From Halogranum amylolyticum (GTDB lineage: Archaea > Halobacteriota > Halobacteria > Halobacteriales > Haloferacaceae): 64,000 nt of DNA. Positions 1-9,115 of this stretch are shown here, one piece after another (position 1 is the first letter of the stretch; every line of letters begins with the position of its first letter). Where the stretch lies: contig NZ_FODV01000004.1 in assembly GCF_900110465.1 (NCBI RefSeq), forward strand, positions 210,108 to 274,107, in the 5' to 3' direction. Both the position numbers and the translations under genes were made by a program. The notes beneath the pieces are model-generated. The model made no database searches. It was not told where the DNA came from and worked only from the letters and a program-made list of their open reading frames with translations.

Positions 1-264
1 TTCGGCATCATCGGCTGGATCCCGCCGCGTCCGAGCCTGCTCGACTCCGACCAGGCACAGGAGGTCGAGATCATCGGCCGCTACCTGCCGCAGCTGAAGG
101 TCGCCGGCGAGAACGCGGTGCCGCGGCCGGTCACCGCCGTCTGGACCCAGCAGTCCGGTCCGGTCGCCGAGCAGGTCAACGCTGCTTACGCGGGTAACAA
201 GGCCCCCAAGCAGGCGATGAGCGATCTCAAGTCGACGCTCCAAGAGATCGAGAACAACGCATAG
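1..264 (+). CDS. Sugar ABC transporter substrate-binding protein, C-terminal fragment
   Basis: The window opens inside a gene; reading frame 1 runs to a TAG at 262-264 and gives 87 residues. The sequence (solvent-exposed helices, a repeated AEQVN / SDLKSTLQEIE pattern) is like the last helices of family 1 extracytoplasmic solute-binding proteins. It directly precedes two MalF/MalG-type permeases and an MsmK-type ATPase, so it is most likely the binding protein of that carbohydrate importer. The identification rests mostly on position, because the ligand-binding and lipobox regions lie outside the window. Confidence 0.8.
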   Translation, partial: FGIIGWIPPRPSLLDSDQAQEVEIIGRYLPQLKVAGENAVPRPVTAVWTQQSGPVAEQVNAAYAGNKAPKQAMSDLKSTLQEIENNA

Positions 265-313
265 ACCGAGGACAACGCCTAAACACCTCGTACCACATTA
301 TCTATTGTTACAC

Positions 314-1333
314 ATGGCAACAGAACAAGAATCCCAGGGAGCCATACGTGACAGCTCTCGGTCAGGTCCGTACGTCTCGGCAGTCCGCTGGATGGAGAAC
401 CTGAGCGAGACGGCGTTCGCGTACTTCCTCCTCACTCCGGCGCTGCTGTTGCTTCTAGTGATCGCGATTTACCCGCTCGTGACGACGTTCGGCATGTCGT
501 TGTTCGCGGACGCGATCGCCGGAAGCGCCACGCTCGGCGAGTTCGTCGGAATCCAGAACTACGTTGAACTGCTCACCAACCAGAAGAGTTACGCGTTGCC
601 GGCACCGTTCATGCCGACGTCGCTGTCGGTCGGCGGAATCGTGTCGAGCGCGCTCGGCGTGACGCTCATCTTCACCGTCGCCAGCGTCTTCTTCGAGACC
701 ATCCTCGGCTTCGTCCAGGCGCTCGTGCTCGACCAAGAGTTCCGCGGCCGTCGGTGGGTCCGCGTCGCTATCATCATCCCGTGGGCCGTCCCCATCGTCA
801 TCCAGGGGATGATCTTCTACCTGCTGTTCCAGCCCGGTATCGGGTTCCTCGTGGGGACGAGTCAGAACCCCTCGATACTCAACCAGCTGGGTATCATCGG
901 GACGACGCCGCTCATCAACACGATCGACTCACTGCTCATCATCACGGTGGCCGACGTCTGGAAGACGACGGCGTTCATGGCGCTTCTCATCCTCGCGGGG
1001 ATGCAGAGCATCGACCGCTCGCTCTACGACGTCGCTCGCGTCGCGGGCGCGTCGCCGTGGCAGCAGTTCAAGCTGATCACCTTCCCGCTCATCCTGCCGA
1101 CCATCCTGGTCGCGATGCTGTTCCGCACCATCGCGGCGATGCGGGTGTACGGGATCATCGAGACGACGAGCGGCTGTCAGACGGTGCCGTCGCTGTCCTG
1201 TCTGGTCGTGTCGAGCTTCAGCTCGCGCATCTACGGGACGGCCGCCACCGTGGCGTTCGTCACGGCCGCCATCATCGGAATCGTCGTCAGCGTCTACATC
1301 GTGAAGTTCGCCGACGCGGAGGGAGGATTCTAA
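314..1333 (+). CDS. Sugar ABC transporter permease, MalF/UgpA type
   Basis: A 339-residue integral membrane protein with about six hydrophobic segments, the first near residues 34-60. An EAA-type loop (YDVARVAGASPW, near residue 240) contacts the ATPase. It would form half of the membrane channel for carbohydrate uptake together with the next gene. I chose the ATG at 314; a TTG nine bases upstream stays open but is a less likely start. It lies 49 bases after the binding-protein stop and two bases before the second permease, so one operon is likely. Substrate cannot be told from sequence. Confidence 0.9.
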   Translation: MATEQESQGAIRDSSRSGPYVSAVRWMENLSETAFAYFLLTPALLLLLVIAIYPLVTTFGMSLFADAIAGSATLGEFVGIQNYVELLTNQKSYALPAPFMPTSLSVGGIVSSALGVTLIFTVASVFFETILGFVQALVLDQEFRGRRWVRVAIIIPWAVPIVIQGMIFYLLFQPGIGFLVGTSQNPSILNQLGIIGTTPLINTIDSLLIITVADVWKTTAFMALLILAGMQSIDRSLYDVARVAGASPWQQFKLITFPLILPTILVAMLFRTIAAMRVYGIIETTSGCQTVPSLSCLVVSSFSSRIYGTAATVAFVTAAIIGIVVSVYIVKFADAEGGF

Positions 1334-1334
1334 C

Positions 1335-2321
1335 ATGGCAGCAGACTCAGGACAAGGGAGCACCGGAATCGGCGAAGACCGCCCGCTCAAGCGGGGACCG
1401 CTCGGCAGCTGGGTGGAGAGCTCCATCCAGAACCCCGAGCGCGTCTACCGCGCGATGTTCTACGTCGCGACGGTCATCTTCCTGTTCACCACACTGTTCC
1501 CGTTCTACTGGCTGTTGGTGCTCGCGCTGACGCCGCAGAACCTGCTCACCAACGTCGGTCTCGTACCGAACGGGTTCAACCCGGCGTCGTTCATCACGGT
1601 GTTCGAACGCGTCCCGTTCCACATCTTCATGTTCAACAGCCTGGTGTTGGGGATCATGACGACGGTCATCGTCCTGCTGTTGGCGAGTCTGGCCGGCTAC
1701 GTCTTCGGCCGACTCCGCTTCCCCGGGAAGGCACCGCTGATGCTCGGCATCCTGGCGATCTCGTACTTCCCGCCGGCGGCGTTCCTCATCCCGCTGTTCG
1801 AGCTGTTCACCGGCAACGTGGCGGTTCCGCTGCTCGGAACCTCGATCGTGTTCGGCGAGCAGCTGTTCCTCAACAGCCCGGACCTGTTCAACACGCCGTG
1901 GTCGATGGTGTTGCCGTTCAGCGCGCTGTTCATGCCGCTGTCCATCTTCATCCTCACCACGTTCTACGGGCAGATCCCGGACGGACTAGAGGACGCCGCG
2001 CGGATCGAGGGGACCACCCGACTCGGCGCGCTGTTCCGGGTCATCATCCCGCTGTCGGCGCCCGGCGTGGCGACGGCGGGCGTCCTGACGTTCATCAGCG
2101 TCTACAACGAGTTCTTCTTCTCGTTCCTGATGAACAACGGAGAGGCAGGGAACTGGGCGCCGATCGTCGGCGGTATCCTCGGCCTCCAGGGGCAGTTCGA
2201 CACGCCGTATCACCTGATGGCGGCGGCCAGCATCATCGGGGTGCTGCCGGTCGCCATCCTCGTCATCATCGCACAGGAGAAGATCGTCAGCGGCCTCACC
2301 GCAGGGGCACTCAAGGAGTAA
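1335..2321 (+). CDS. Sugar ABC transporter permease, MalG/UgpE type
   Basis: A 328-residue permease of the carbohydrate uptake transporter-1 family. It has an N-terminal membrane helix near residues 33-60, several further helices, and the EAA loop DAARIEGTTRLGALF near residues 220-235, followed by IIPLSAPG. It begins one base after the stop of the preceding permease and ends five bases before the ATPase gene, the usual tight packing of these operons. It pairs with the MalF-type subunit to make the heterodimeric channel. Confidence 0.92.
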   Translation: MAADSGQGSTGIGEDRPLKRGPLGSWVESSIQNPERVYRAMFYVATVIFLFTTLFPFYWLLVLALTPQNLLTNVGLVPNGFNPASFITVFERVPFHIFMFNSLVLGIMTTVIVLLLASLAGYVFGRLRFPGKAPLMLGILAISYFPPAAFLIPLFELFTGNVAVPLLGTSIVFGEQLFLNSPDLFNTPWSMVLPFSALFMPLSIFILTTFYGQIPDGLEDAARIEGTTRLGALFRVIIPLSAPGVATAGVLTFISVYNEFFFSFLMNNGEAGNWAPIVGGILGLQGQFDTPYHLMAAASIIGVLPVAILVIIAQEKIVSGLTAGALKE

Positions 2322-2325
2322 GACA

Positions 2326-3507
2326 ATGGGAGACGTAAAACTCGAACACGTAACGAAGCAGTACGACGACGTAACGGCAGTAGACGACATGAACGTGCAG
2401 ATCCGGGACGGCGAGTTCGTCTGTCTCGTCGGTCCCTCGGGGTGCGGGAAGTCCACGACCATGGAGATGGTCGCCGGACTGACCAAGCCGACCGATGGGC
2501 AGGTGTACATCGCCGGTCAAGACGTGACCAACCTGCCGCCGAAGGACCGCGGCATCGCGATGGTGTTCCAGAACATCGCGCTGTTCCCGCATATGGACGT
2601 CTACGACAACATCAGCTTCGGGCTCCGCCTCCGCGACTACGAGAAGGAGGAGATCGACCGACGCGTCGAGAAGGCGTCGGACATCGTCCAGTTAGAGGGG
2701 ATGCTCGACCGGATGCCCGACGAGATGTCCGGTGGGCAGCGCCAGCGCGTCGCCATCGCCCGCGCCATCGTCCGGAACCCCGAAGTGTTCCTGATGGACG
2801 AGCCGCTGGCGAACCTCGACGCCAAGCTCCGGGTCCACATGCGGACCGAACTCCAGCGGCTCCACAAGGAGCTGGACACCACTATCATCTACGTCACGCA
2901 CGACCAGGCGGAGGCGATGACGATGAGCGACCGGATCGCGGTCATCGACTCCGGACAGCTCCAGCAGATCGACCCGCCGCTGACCTGCTACAACGAACCG
3001 GCGAACCTGTTCGTCGCCGGCTTCATCGGGTCGCCGGCGATGAACTTCGTCGACGGGACCATCTCGGAGAACGGGTTCGAATCAGAGAACCTCAGCGTCG
3101 AGTTCGACCCCGCGCGGATGGGTGTCAGCGTCGGTGACGAGGTGACCCTCGGCATCCGGCCGGAAGACGTCTATCCGGTCGAAGACGGGCGAACACTCTC
3201 GCACCCGACCGCCGAGATCGACACGATCTCCGACGTGATGGAGCCGATGGGTGACGAGATCTTCATCTACCTCCTCCTGGCGGAGGACGTCGAGACCAGC
3301 CTCGAAGAGACGGCGTCGAGCAACCAACTGCTCATGAGCGTCGACCCTGACAGCGACATCGAAGAGGATCAGGACGTCGACGTCGTGCTCGACCGGAGTC
3401 GGGTCCACCTGTTCGACACGAACACCGGCGAAGCTATCCAGCACGGTCTGGTCAAGCCCACGACCGCCGAAAGCACTACCGGGACGGAAGCCGAAAGCGA
3501 CGACTAG
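2326..3507 (+). CDS. Sugar ABC transporter ATP-binding protein, MalK/UgpC/MsmK family
   Basis: A 393-residue ATPase energising the two upstream permeases. Walker A GPSGCGKST is at about residues 36-44, the Q-loop is in VFQNIALFP, the signature MSGGQRQRVAIARA begins near residue 134, Walker B VFLMDEP lies near 155, and the switch histidine is in VTHDQAEAM. A C-terminal TOBE/MOP region follows from about residue 240. The last 15 or so residues are acidic and Thr/Ser-rich, as common in haloarchaea. It is the fourth gene of the operon. Confidence 0.95.
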   Translation: MGDVKLEHVTKQYDDVTAVDDMNVQIRDGEFVCLVGPSGCGKSTTMEMVAGLTKPTDGQVYIAGQDVTNLPPKDRGIAMVFQNIALFPHMDVYDNISFGLRLRDYEKEEIDRRVEKASDIVQLEGMLDRMPDEMSGGQRQRVAIARAIVRNPEVFLMDEPLANLDAKLRVHMRTELQRLHKELDTTIIYVTHDQAEAMTMSDRIAVIDSGQLQQIDPPLTCYNEPANLFVAGFIGSPAMNFVDGTISENGFESENLSVEFDPARMGVSVGDEVTLGIRPEDVYPVEDGRTLSHPTAEIDTISDVMEPMGDEIFIYLLLAEDVETSLEETASSNQLLMSVDPDSDIEEDQDVDVVLDRSRVHLFDTNTGEAIQHGLVKPTTAESTTGTEAESDD

Positions 3508-3512
3508 CTCAC

Positions 3513-3716
3513 ATGGTCACAGAGTTCGGTTGGCTGTACGTCGCGCTCGTCACCCTCCTGTTCCTGCCGTGGGCGTACGGAGTGGTGCGTTTCGTGATGG
3601 ATCTGAAGAACGTCTACATCCCGAAAGGTCGGCAGTACCTCCGCGGACGGAAGCGTCTCAAGGAGGAGAAACGCGAAGAGGAAGAGCGCGACGACCGCGA
3701 ACGCCAGCTCTACTGA
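3513..3716 (+). CDS. Small membrane protein of the sugar ABC transporter operon
   Basis: A 67-residue protein with one hydrophobic segment (about residues 7-29) followed by a highly charged Lys/Arg/Glu tail that may form a helix. It starts five bases after the ATPase stop, so it is almost certainly part of the operon. I recall similar short proteins at the end of haloarchaeal CUT1 sugar transporter operons, but I know no function. It could be an accessory subunit. Confidence 0.75.
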   Translation: MVTEFGWLYVALVTLLFLPWAYGVVRFVMDLKNVYIPKGRQYLRGRKRLKEEKREEEERDDRERQLY

Positions 3717-3775
3717 CCCGACCGCTCGCCGATCTTTTCGTCGCCGACGACGGTCGTTTCGCCGTCGGAAACGGG

Positions 3776-3784
3776 ATACTTAAC
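3776..3784 (+). promoter_or_regulatory. TATA box before the first Gfo/Idh dehydrogenase
   Basis: ATACTTAAC is centred about 31 bases before the ATG at 3811, in an otherwise GC-rich 94-base gap. This is the spacing of an archaeal promoter giving a leaderless or nearly leaderless transcript, so the dehydrogenase has its own promoter apart from the ABC operon. Confidence 0.6.
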
Positions 3785-3810
3785 TACCGTTTGAGTAAAC
3801 TCCGTTATCG

Positions 3811-4878
3811 ATGAGTAACGACCGTTCTCCGCGTATCGGTATCGTCGGACTGGGAAACATCGGCCACCACCACGCGACTCGACTGACGAGACAGGACGCC
3901 GACCTCGTCGGCGGCGTCGACATCGCCCAAGCCGCTCGCGAGCGCTTCGAGCGAGAGTTCGGTGTGACGGCGTACGACGACGCGACCGACCTCTACGAGG
4001 TCGCCGACGCCGTCATCGTCACCACACCGAACCGTTTCCACGAGGAGTACGCCGTCTCGGCGCTGGAGGCCGGACTGGACGTCCTCCTCGAGAAACCGCT
4101 CGCACACTCCCTGGAGAGCGCAGAGCGCATCGTCGAGGCCGACGCCGACGCCGACGGGTTCTGCATGGTCGGATTCAACAACCGTTTCTCTAACCCGGTC
4201 GAGATCATTAAACACTACCAGCGACAGGACCGGTTCGGCGACGTCGACCACGTCGAGGCGAACTACGTCCGTCGCCGCGGCGTTCCCGGACGCGGATCGT
4301 GGTTCACGAACAAGGAGGTCGCCGGCGGCGGGGCGCTCATCGACATCGGCGTCCACGCCGTCGACCTCGCGCTGTACTTCCTCGACTATCCGGAGGTCGT
4401 CGAGGTCTCGGGCGTCACGCGTTCGCAGTTCGGCGGCCGCGACGACTACGCCTTCGTCGAGATGTGGGGGACGGACAGCGGTCCCGAGGAGTTCGACGTC
4501 GACGACTCCGCCAGCGCGTTCCTCCGCTGTGCGGACGGGTCGACCGTCTCGCTCGAGGTCGCGTGGGCCGTCAACCGTCCGACCAACGACGAGTTCGTCA
4601 TCCGCGGGACCGACGCGGGCGCGCGCTTCGACCGCGGGAGCCAGGAGCTCACCGTCTACGAGGCGGCGACGGAGGGGGCGAACCACCTGACCGACACCGA
4701 GGTCGACACGCAGACGACGGACACCCACGAGGCCGAACAGGCGCTGTTCGTCGAGGCCGTCCGCACCGGCGATGCGCCGACCCGCAACACCATCGAGGAG
4801 GGGCTCGCCGTCCAGCGCGTCATCGACGCCATCTACCGTTCCTCGGAGACGGGGCGCGCCGTCCAGTTAGACGGTTGA
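3811..4878 (+). CDS. Gfo/Idh/MocA family oxidoreductase
   Basis: A 355-residue NAD(P)-dependent sugar or polyol dehydrogenase. The Rossmann motif GLGNIG is at residues 13-18. The EKP motif with the catalytic lysine is near residue 95 (LLEKPLAHS). The substrate-domain motif GGGALIDIGVHAVDLA is near residue 172 and contains the conserved Asp/His pair. The neighbouring sugar transporter, TIM-barrel isomerase and second Gfo/Idh enzyme suggest it acts on an imported sugar, inositol or a derivative; the actual substrate is unknown. Confidence 0.9.
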   Translation: MSNDRSPRIGIVGLGNIGHHHATRLTRQDADLVGGVDIAQAARERFEREFGVTAYDDATDLYEVADAVIVTTPNRFHEEYAVSALEAGLDVLLEKPLAHSLESAERIVEADADADGFCMVGFNNRFSNPVEIIKHYQRQDRFGDVDHVEANYVRRRGVPGRGSWFTNKEVAGGGALIDIGVHAVDLALYFLDYPEVVEVSGVTRSQFGGRDDYAFVEMWGTDSGPEEFDVDDSASAFLRCADGSTVSLEVAWAVNRPTNDEFVIRGTDAGARFDRGSQELTVYEAATEGANHLTDTEVDTQTTDTHEAEQALFVEAVRTGDAPTRNTIEEGLAVQRVIDAIYRSSETGRAVQLDG

Positions 4879-4890
4879 AGGCCACATGGC

Positions 4891-4900
4891 TTTTTTATAC
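4891..4900 (+). promoter_or_regulatory. TATA box before the CNNM-family gene
   Basis: TTTTTTATAC lies 22-31 bases before the ATG at 4922, in a short AT-rich patch. The spacing predicts a leaderless mRNA beginning at or near the start codon. Confidence 0.65.
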
Positions 4901-4921
4901 CGAGGGAGAAATCAAACCTGA

Positions 4922-6019
4922 ATGAACACGCCCGAGGTCGTGCTCCGGCTCGTCGCCGGATTGGGACTTATTCTCGCGAACGGTTTCTTCGTCGCTATCG
5001 AGTTCGCGCTCACCCGAGTGCGGCAGTACTCCGAGTCGGAGTTCGACACCAGCGGACTACGTCGCGCATGGGAGATGACCGACGATCTCGAGATCTACCT
5101 GACGAGCTGTCAGGTCGGCATCACGGCGTCGAGCATCGCCGTCGGGATCGTCGCCGAACCGGCGCTCGCCGCGCTGTTCGAACCGTATCTGCAGAACACC
5201 TGGCTCGCCTCCGTCGGCGCGGGGGGGATCATCGCGTTCCTCATCATCAACCTCCTGCATCTCACGCACGGCGAGCAGACGCCGACCTATCTGGGCGTCG
5301 AGCGGACCAAGTTCGTCTGTCGATACGGTGCGACGCCGCTGTACTACTTCGCCCTCCTCATCTCGCCACTCATCAAACTCGGCGACGGCGTCGCGAAGTG
5401 GACGCTCCGGCTGTTCGGTATCGAGATGACGGGTGCGTGGCTGGAGGCCGAACAGGACGCCATCGAGTCGCGGGCCGAACTCCGGAACAAACTCGGGAAC
5501 GTCCTCGACGAGGGCGAACTCTCCGAGGAGCGCCAAGAGGAAGTGATGAACGCGCTCCGCGTCGGCGAGACCGCCATCGAAGAGCTGATGGTCGGTCGTA
5601 AGGACATCGTCGCGCTGTCGACGACGAACAGCCCCGAGGAGAACCTGAGCATCGTCGAAGACCACCCGCACACGCGGTTCCCGTTGGTCGGCGAGTCGGT
5701 CGACGACTTTCGTGGCATCGTCTACATGCCGGCAGTGTTGAACCGATTCGAGGAACTGTCGGCGGGTGAGGTCGACATGGAGTCGCTCGCGGTCGAATCG
5801 ATGACGATAGACGCGAACACGAGCGTCAGCAACGCCATCGACCTGTTCCAAGAGAAGAGTCAGGAACTCGCCTTGGTGACGCGAGACGGTGAGGTCGTCG
5901 GCCTCCTCACTGCGACGGACGCCTTCGAGTCGGTGATGGGCGAACTCGAAGACCCCCTCGACAGAGCGGCGAGACAACAACGCCGACGCGAGGACGGCCC
6001 CGTCACCGACGCGGCGTAA
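4922..6019 (+). CDS. CNNM/HlyC-like membrane protein with CBS domains
   Basis: A 365-residue protein with an N-terminal DUF21 (CNNM transmembrane) domain of about four hydrophobic segments (residues 5-160, including LANGFFVAIEFALTRVR and GEQTPTYLGVERT). A pair of CBS-like domains follows, from about residue 205 to 340. The C-terminal CorC/HlyC transporter-associated domain present in longer family members is absent. CNNM proteins are linked to magnesium homeostasis. It sits between sugar-catabolic genes but has its own promoter, so the association may be accidental. Confidence 0.88.
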   Translation: MNTPEVVLRLVAGLGLILANGFFVAIEFALTRVRQYSESEFDTSGLRRAWEMTDDLEIYLTSCQVGITASSIAVGIVAEPALAALFEPYLQNTWLASVGAGGIIAFLIINLLHLTHGEQTPTYLGVERTKFVCRYGATPLYYFALLISPLIKLGDGVAKWTLRLFGIEMTGAWLEAEQDAIESRAELRNKLGNVLDEGELSEERQEEVMNALRVGETAIEELMVGRKDIVALSTTNSPEENLSIVEDHPHTRFPLVGESVDDFRGIVYMPAVLNRFEELSAGEVDMESLAVESMTIDANTSVSNAIDLFQEKSQELALVTRDGEVVGLLTATDAFESVMGELEDPLDRAARQQRRREDGPVTDAA

Positions 6020-6047
6020 GTCGGCAAGATACGCGGTCCGTCCTGAA

Positions 6048-6055
6048 CTTTTATT
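6048..6055 (+). promoter_or_regulatory. TATA box before the TIM-barrel isomerase gene
   Basis: CTTTTATT is centred about 28 bases before the ATG at 6080, as expected for a leaderless haloarchaeal transcript. Confidence 0.55.
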
Positions 6056-6079
6056 CGACGCGTAGTTGTAGCCCCGTCC

Positions 6080-7048
6080 ATGGACGTCGGAGTACTTACA
6101 GTCCCGCTCGGCGGGCAGTCACGCGAAGACGCACTGACGTATCTCTCGGACATCGGCGTCGGCGCAGTCGAACTCGGCTGCGGCGGCTACCCCGGTGAAG
6201 ACCACCTCGACCGGCAGCGCCACCTCGACGACGAGGACGCACGGACGGAGTTGCAGGCGACGCTCGACGAACACGACCTGAGAGTGAGCGCGCTCGCGAC
6301 GCACAACAACCCGCTGCACCCCGACGAGGAGACGGCCGCCGAGGCCGACGAAGAACTCCGCGAGGCCATCGAACTGGCCGCCCAACTCGACGTGAACGTC
6401 GTCACCTGCTTCTCGGGGCTCCCCGCGGGCGGCCCGGACGACGAGGTGCCGAACTGGATCACCGCACCGTGGCCGACCGAGCACGCCGACGCCCACGACT
6501 ACCAGTGGGAGGTCGCCGTCGACTACTGGTCGGAACTCGCGGAACACGCCGCGGACCACGGCGTCGACGTCGCCATCGAGATGCATCCGAACATGCTCGT
6601 CTACGAACCGACCGGGATGGCGAAGCTCCGCGAGGAGACCAACGAGCGCATCGGCGCGAACTTCGACCCCTCGCATCTCTACTGGCAGGGGATCGACGTG
6701 CCGAAGGCGATCCGCTACCTCGGCGAGAGAGACGCCATCCACCACTTCCACGCCAAGGACACGAAGGTGTACGACGCCAACGCCGAGGTAAAGGGCGTCC
6801 TCGACACCGACGACTACACCGAGGAGGTCGACCGCTCGTGGCTGTTCCGGTCGGTCGGCTACGGCCACGGCGAAGAACACTGGAAGGACGTCGTCTCGAC
6901 GCTCCGGATGGTCGGCTACGACGGCGCGCTCAGCATCGAACACGAGGACTCGCTGACCTCCTCGCGGGAGGGACTGGAGAAGGCGGTCGACGTCCTCCAG
7001 CGTGCGGTCTTCGAGACGCAACCGGGCGACGCCTACTGGGCGGAGTGA
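6080..7048 (+). CDS. Sugar phosphate isomerase/epimerase-like TIM-barrel protein
   Basis: A 322-residue protein of the AP-endonuclease-2/xylose-isomerase-like superfamily. The N-terminus DVGVLTVPLGGQ and ELGCGGYPG fit a first beta strand and loop. Likely metal ligands are Glu in AIEMHPN (about 167), Asp/His in NFDPSHLYW (about 195), His in HFHAKDTK (about 223) and Glu in SIEHEDS (about 287). It ends five bases before a Gfo/Idh dehydrogenase. That pairing is common for 3-keto-sugar, inosose or related pathways, but the substrate is not identifiable. Confidence 0.88.
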   Translation: MDVGVLTVPLGGQSREDALTYLSDIGVGAVELGCGGYPGEDHLDRQRHLDDEDARTELQATLDEHDLRVSALATHNNPLHPDEETAAEADEELREAIELAAQLDVNVVTCFSGLPAGGPDDEVPNWITAPWPTEHADAHDYQWEVAVDYWSELAEHAADHGVDVAIEMHPNMLVYEPTGMAKLREETNERIGANFDPSHLYWQGIDVPKAIRYLGERDAIHHFHAKDTKVYDANAEVKGVLDTDDYTEEVDRSWLFRSVGYGHGEEHWKDVVSTLRMVGYDGALSIEHEDSLTSSREGLEKAVDVLQRAVFETQPGDAYWAE

Positions 7049-7053
7049 TTCCG

Positions 7054-8178
7054 ATGAGCGAACAAGAACCACTCGACGTCGGCGTTCTAGGATATCGGTT
7101 CATGGGCAAGGCGCACTCGAACGCGCTGGCTCGACTCCCGATGTTCTTCGACGACGCGCCCGAAGTGAACCGTCACACGCTCGTCGGCCGCGACGAGGAG
7201 GCGCTCGCGGACGCGGCCGAACAGTTCGGCTTCGAACACACGTCGACTGACTGGGAGGCGGTCGTCGACGACGTCGACGCCTTCTACAACCTCGGGCCGA
7301 ACCACGTCCACGCCGAGCCCTCAATCGCGGCGCTGGAAGCCGGAACGCCCGTCTTCTGTGAGAAACCGCTCGCACCGACGCTGGAGGAGGCCGAGGCGAT
7401 GCGCGACGCCGCGGCCGACAGCGGCCTCGTCGCCGGCTGTGCGTTCAACTACCGGTTCGTCCCAGCTATCCGCTACGCGAAGAACCTCATCGAGGATGGA
7501 AAGCTCGGCGAGATCCGGCAGGTCCGCGGGCAGTATCTGCAGGACTGGCTCGTCGACCCCGAGGCTCCGTGGTCGTGGCGCAACGACGAGGAGCTCGCCG
7601 GCAGCGGCGCGCTCGGCGACCTCGGCGCGCACACGGTCGACCTCGCGCGGTTCCTCGTCGGCGAGGAGGTCGGCGAGTTCGCGGAGATCTCCGGACAGCT
7701 ACAGACGTTCGTCGAGGAACGACCCGTCGAGGGGAGCGACGAGACCCGACCGGTCACCGTCGACGACGCCTACTCCGCACAGGTGGAGTTCGACTCGGGG
7801 GCCATCGGAACGTTCGAGGCTTCCCGCGTCGCCGACGGCCACAAGAACGACCACACCATCCAGATTCACGGCACGGAGGGGAGTTTGAAGTTCTCGCTCG
7901 AACGGCTGAACGAACTCGAGTACAAGGGCGCAGACCACCGGGGTTACGAGACCATTCTCGTCACCGACGGCTCCGACCCCTACCTCGACCACTGGTGGCC
8001 GCCGGGGCACGTCCTCGGTTGGGAACACACGTTCGTCCACGAGAACTACGAATTCCTCTCGGCAGTCAGAGACGGCGGCGAGTTCCACCCGTCGTTTGAG
8101 GACGGTTATCAGGTCCAGCGGGTGCTGAACGCCATCGAGCGAAGTGACGAGAGCGGCGAGCGTATCTCGCTGGCGTAG
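7054..8178 (+). CDS. Gfo/Idh/MocA family oxidoreductase
   Basis: A 374-residue NAD(P)-dependent dehydrogenase. Its dinucleotide motif GYRFMG is at residues 13-18 and the EKP lysine is in CEKPLAPT (about residue 104). The substrate motif GSGALGDLGAHTVDLA and a long C-terminal substrate domain follow. I took the ATG at 7054, five bases after the preceding stop; the frame is open further upstream only as a shadow of the isomerase gene. It is probably cotranscribed and functionally paired with the isomerase. It diverges clearly from the first Gfo/Idh enzyme in the window. Confidence 0.9.
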   Translation: MSEQEPLDVGVLGYRFMGKAHSNALARLPMFFDDAPEVNRHTLVGRDEEALADAAEQFGFEHTSTDWEAVVDDVDAFYNLGPNHVHAEPSIAALEAGTPVFCEKPLAPTLEEAEAMRDAAADSGLVAGCAFNYRFVPAIRYAKNLIEDGKLGEIRQVRGQYLQDWLVDPEAPWSWRNDEELAGSGALGDLGAHTVDLARFLVGEEVGEFAEISGQLQTFVEERPVEGSDETRPVTVDDAYSAQVEFDSGAIGTFEASRVADGHKNDHTIQIHGTEGSLKFSLERLNELEYKGADHRGYETILVTDGSDPYLDHWWPPGHVLGWEHTFVHENYEFLSAVRDGGEFHPSFEDGYQVQRVLNAIERSDESGERISLA

Positions 8179-8266
8179 GCCAGCGAACTGTACGCGAGGC
8201 GGTCTTTGCGGCGAGCGAGTGTCGTTAGAGTAGACGACGAGACTCCCGGAGAAGGTCAAAAGAGAC

Positions 8267-9115
8267 TCAGAACTCGTGGACGCCGTCGTCGGTGATGACC
8301 TCGTCGATGAGGTCCACCGGCGTCGCGTCGTAGGCGGGGTTCTCGACGGTGATCCCCTCGGTGGGTTCGAGCATCACTTCGCTGGCCGGGCGGTACTCGT
8401 TCTCGAAGGCGAAGCCGTCGACGATGATCTTCGTGCTGCTGCCGGCGACAGTGACCGGGACGTCCAGCCGGTGGGCGGTGGCGATGAGCGGAAACGTGCC
8501 GACGCGGTTGTAGAGCGTGTCGTCGACGATGCAGTCCATGCCGATGATGACCCGGTCGCACTCCGGGAGGAACATGCCCGAGGCACCGTCGACCATGAGA
8601 TGCGGGTCGACGCGGTCGATCTCCGAGAGGGTGCGGACCGTCTTCCGTCCGAGGTAGCGCGGTCGGGCCTCGGTGACGTAGGCGGTGGTGTGGACGCCCT
8701 CGCCCGCGGCGAGTTCGACGCCCTCCAGCACGGTCGAGGAGTAGTCGTGCGTGAGGAACGTCTCGCCGTCTTCGAAGGTGTCGGCGAGGTTGCGCGCGGC
8801 CTTGCGCTTGCCCGTCTCGATGTCCTCGACGACGCGGTCGATGGTCGAGCGGGTGATCTTCTTCGCGGACTCGACGGAGTCGGCACGACCGACGACGCTG
8901 CGGGCGACCTCACGCATCGCGTTGTGCAGCGAGGCGTGCGAGGGGTTCGCCCGCCGAAGCGCCCCCGTGTTGTGTTCGAGGTCGCGCTCGAACTCGTCGA
9001 CGGTGGCGTAGTCACGGTCGAGCAGCGTCCCCAGCGAACGAGTCGCCTTCACCGCGACGACGGACGAGGAGTGCGTCTGCATCTCCCGGATCTCCTCGAT
9101 GGTCTCGTCTATCAT
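8267..9115 (-). CDS. eIF2B alpha/beta/delta-like protein
   Basis: A 282-residue protein of the eIF2B/MtnA/ribose-1,5-bisphosphate isomerase superfamily. The C-terminal Rossmann-like half has GMDCIVDD (Asp194) and NRVGT (203-207), typical of the superfamily. The position of the catalytic cysteine of MtnA and R15P isomerase (THCN-type motif) reads LTHDYSS at 121-127, so the cysteine is missing and isomerase activity is doubtful. I chose the ATG at 9115; an upstream in-frame extension lies in non-coding sequence. It is convergent with the preceding dehydrogenase gene. Confidence 0.85.
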   Translation of the reverse strand: MIDETIEEIREMQTHSSSVVAVKATRSLGTLLDRDYATVDEFERDLEHNTGALRRANPSHASLHNAMREVARSVVGRADSVESAKKITRSTIDRVVEDIETGKRKAARNLADTFEDGETFLTHDYSSTVLEGVELAAGEGVHTTAYVTEARPRYLGRKTVRTLSEIDRVDPHLMVDGASGMFLPECDRVIIGMDCIVDDTLYNRVGTFPLIATAHRLDVPVTVAGSSTKIIVDGFAFENEYRPASEVMLEPTEGITVENPAYDATPVDLIDEVITDDGVHEF

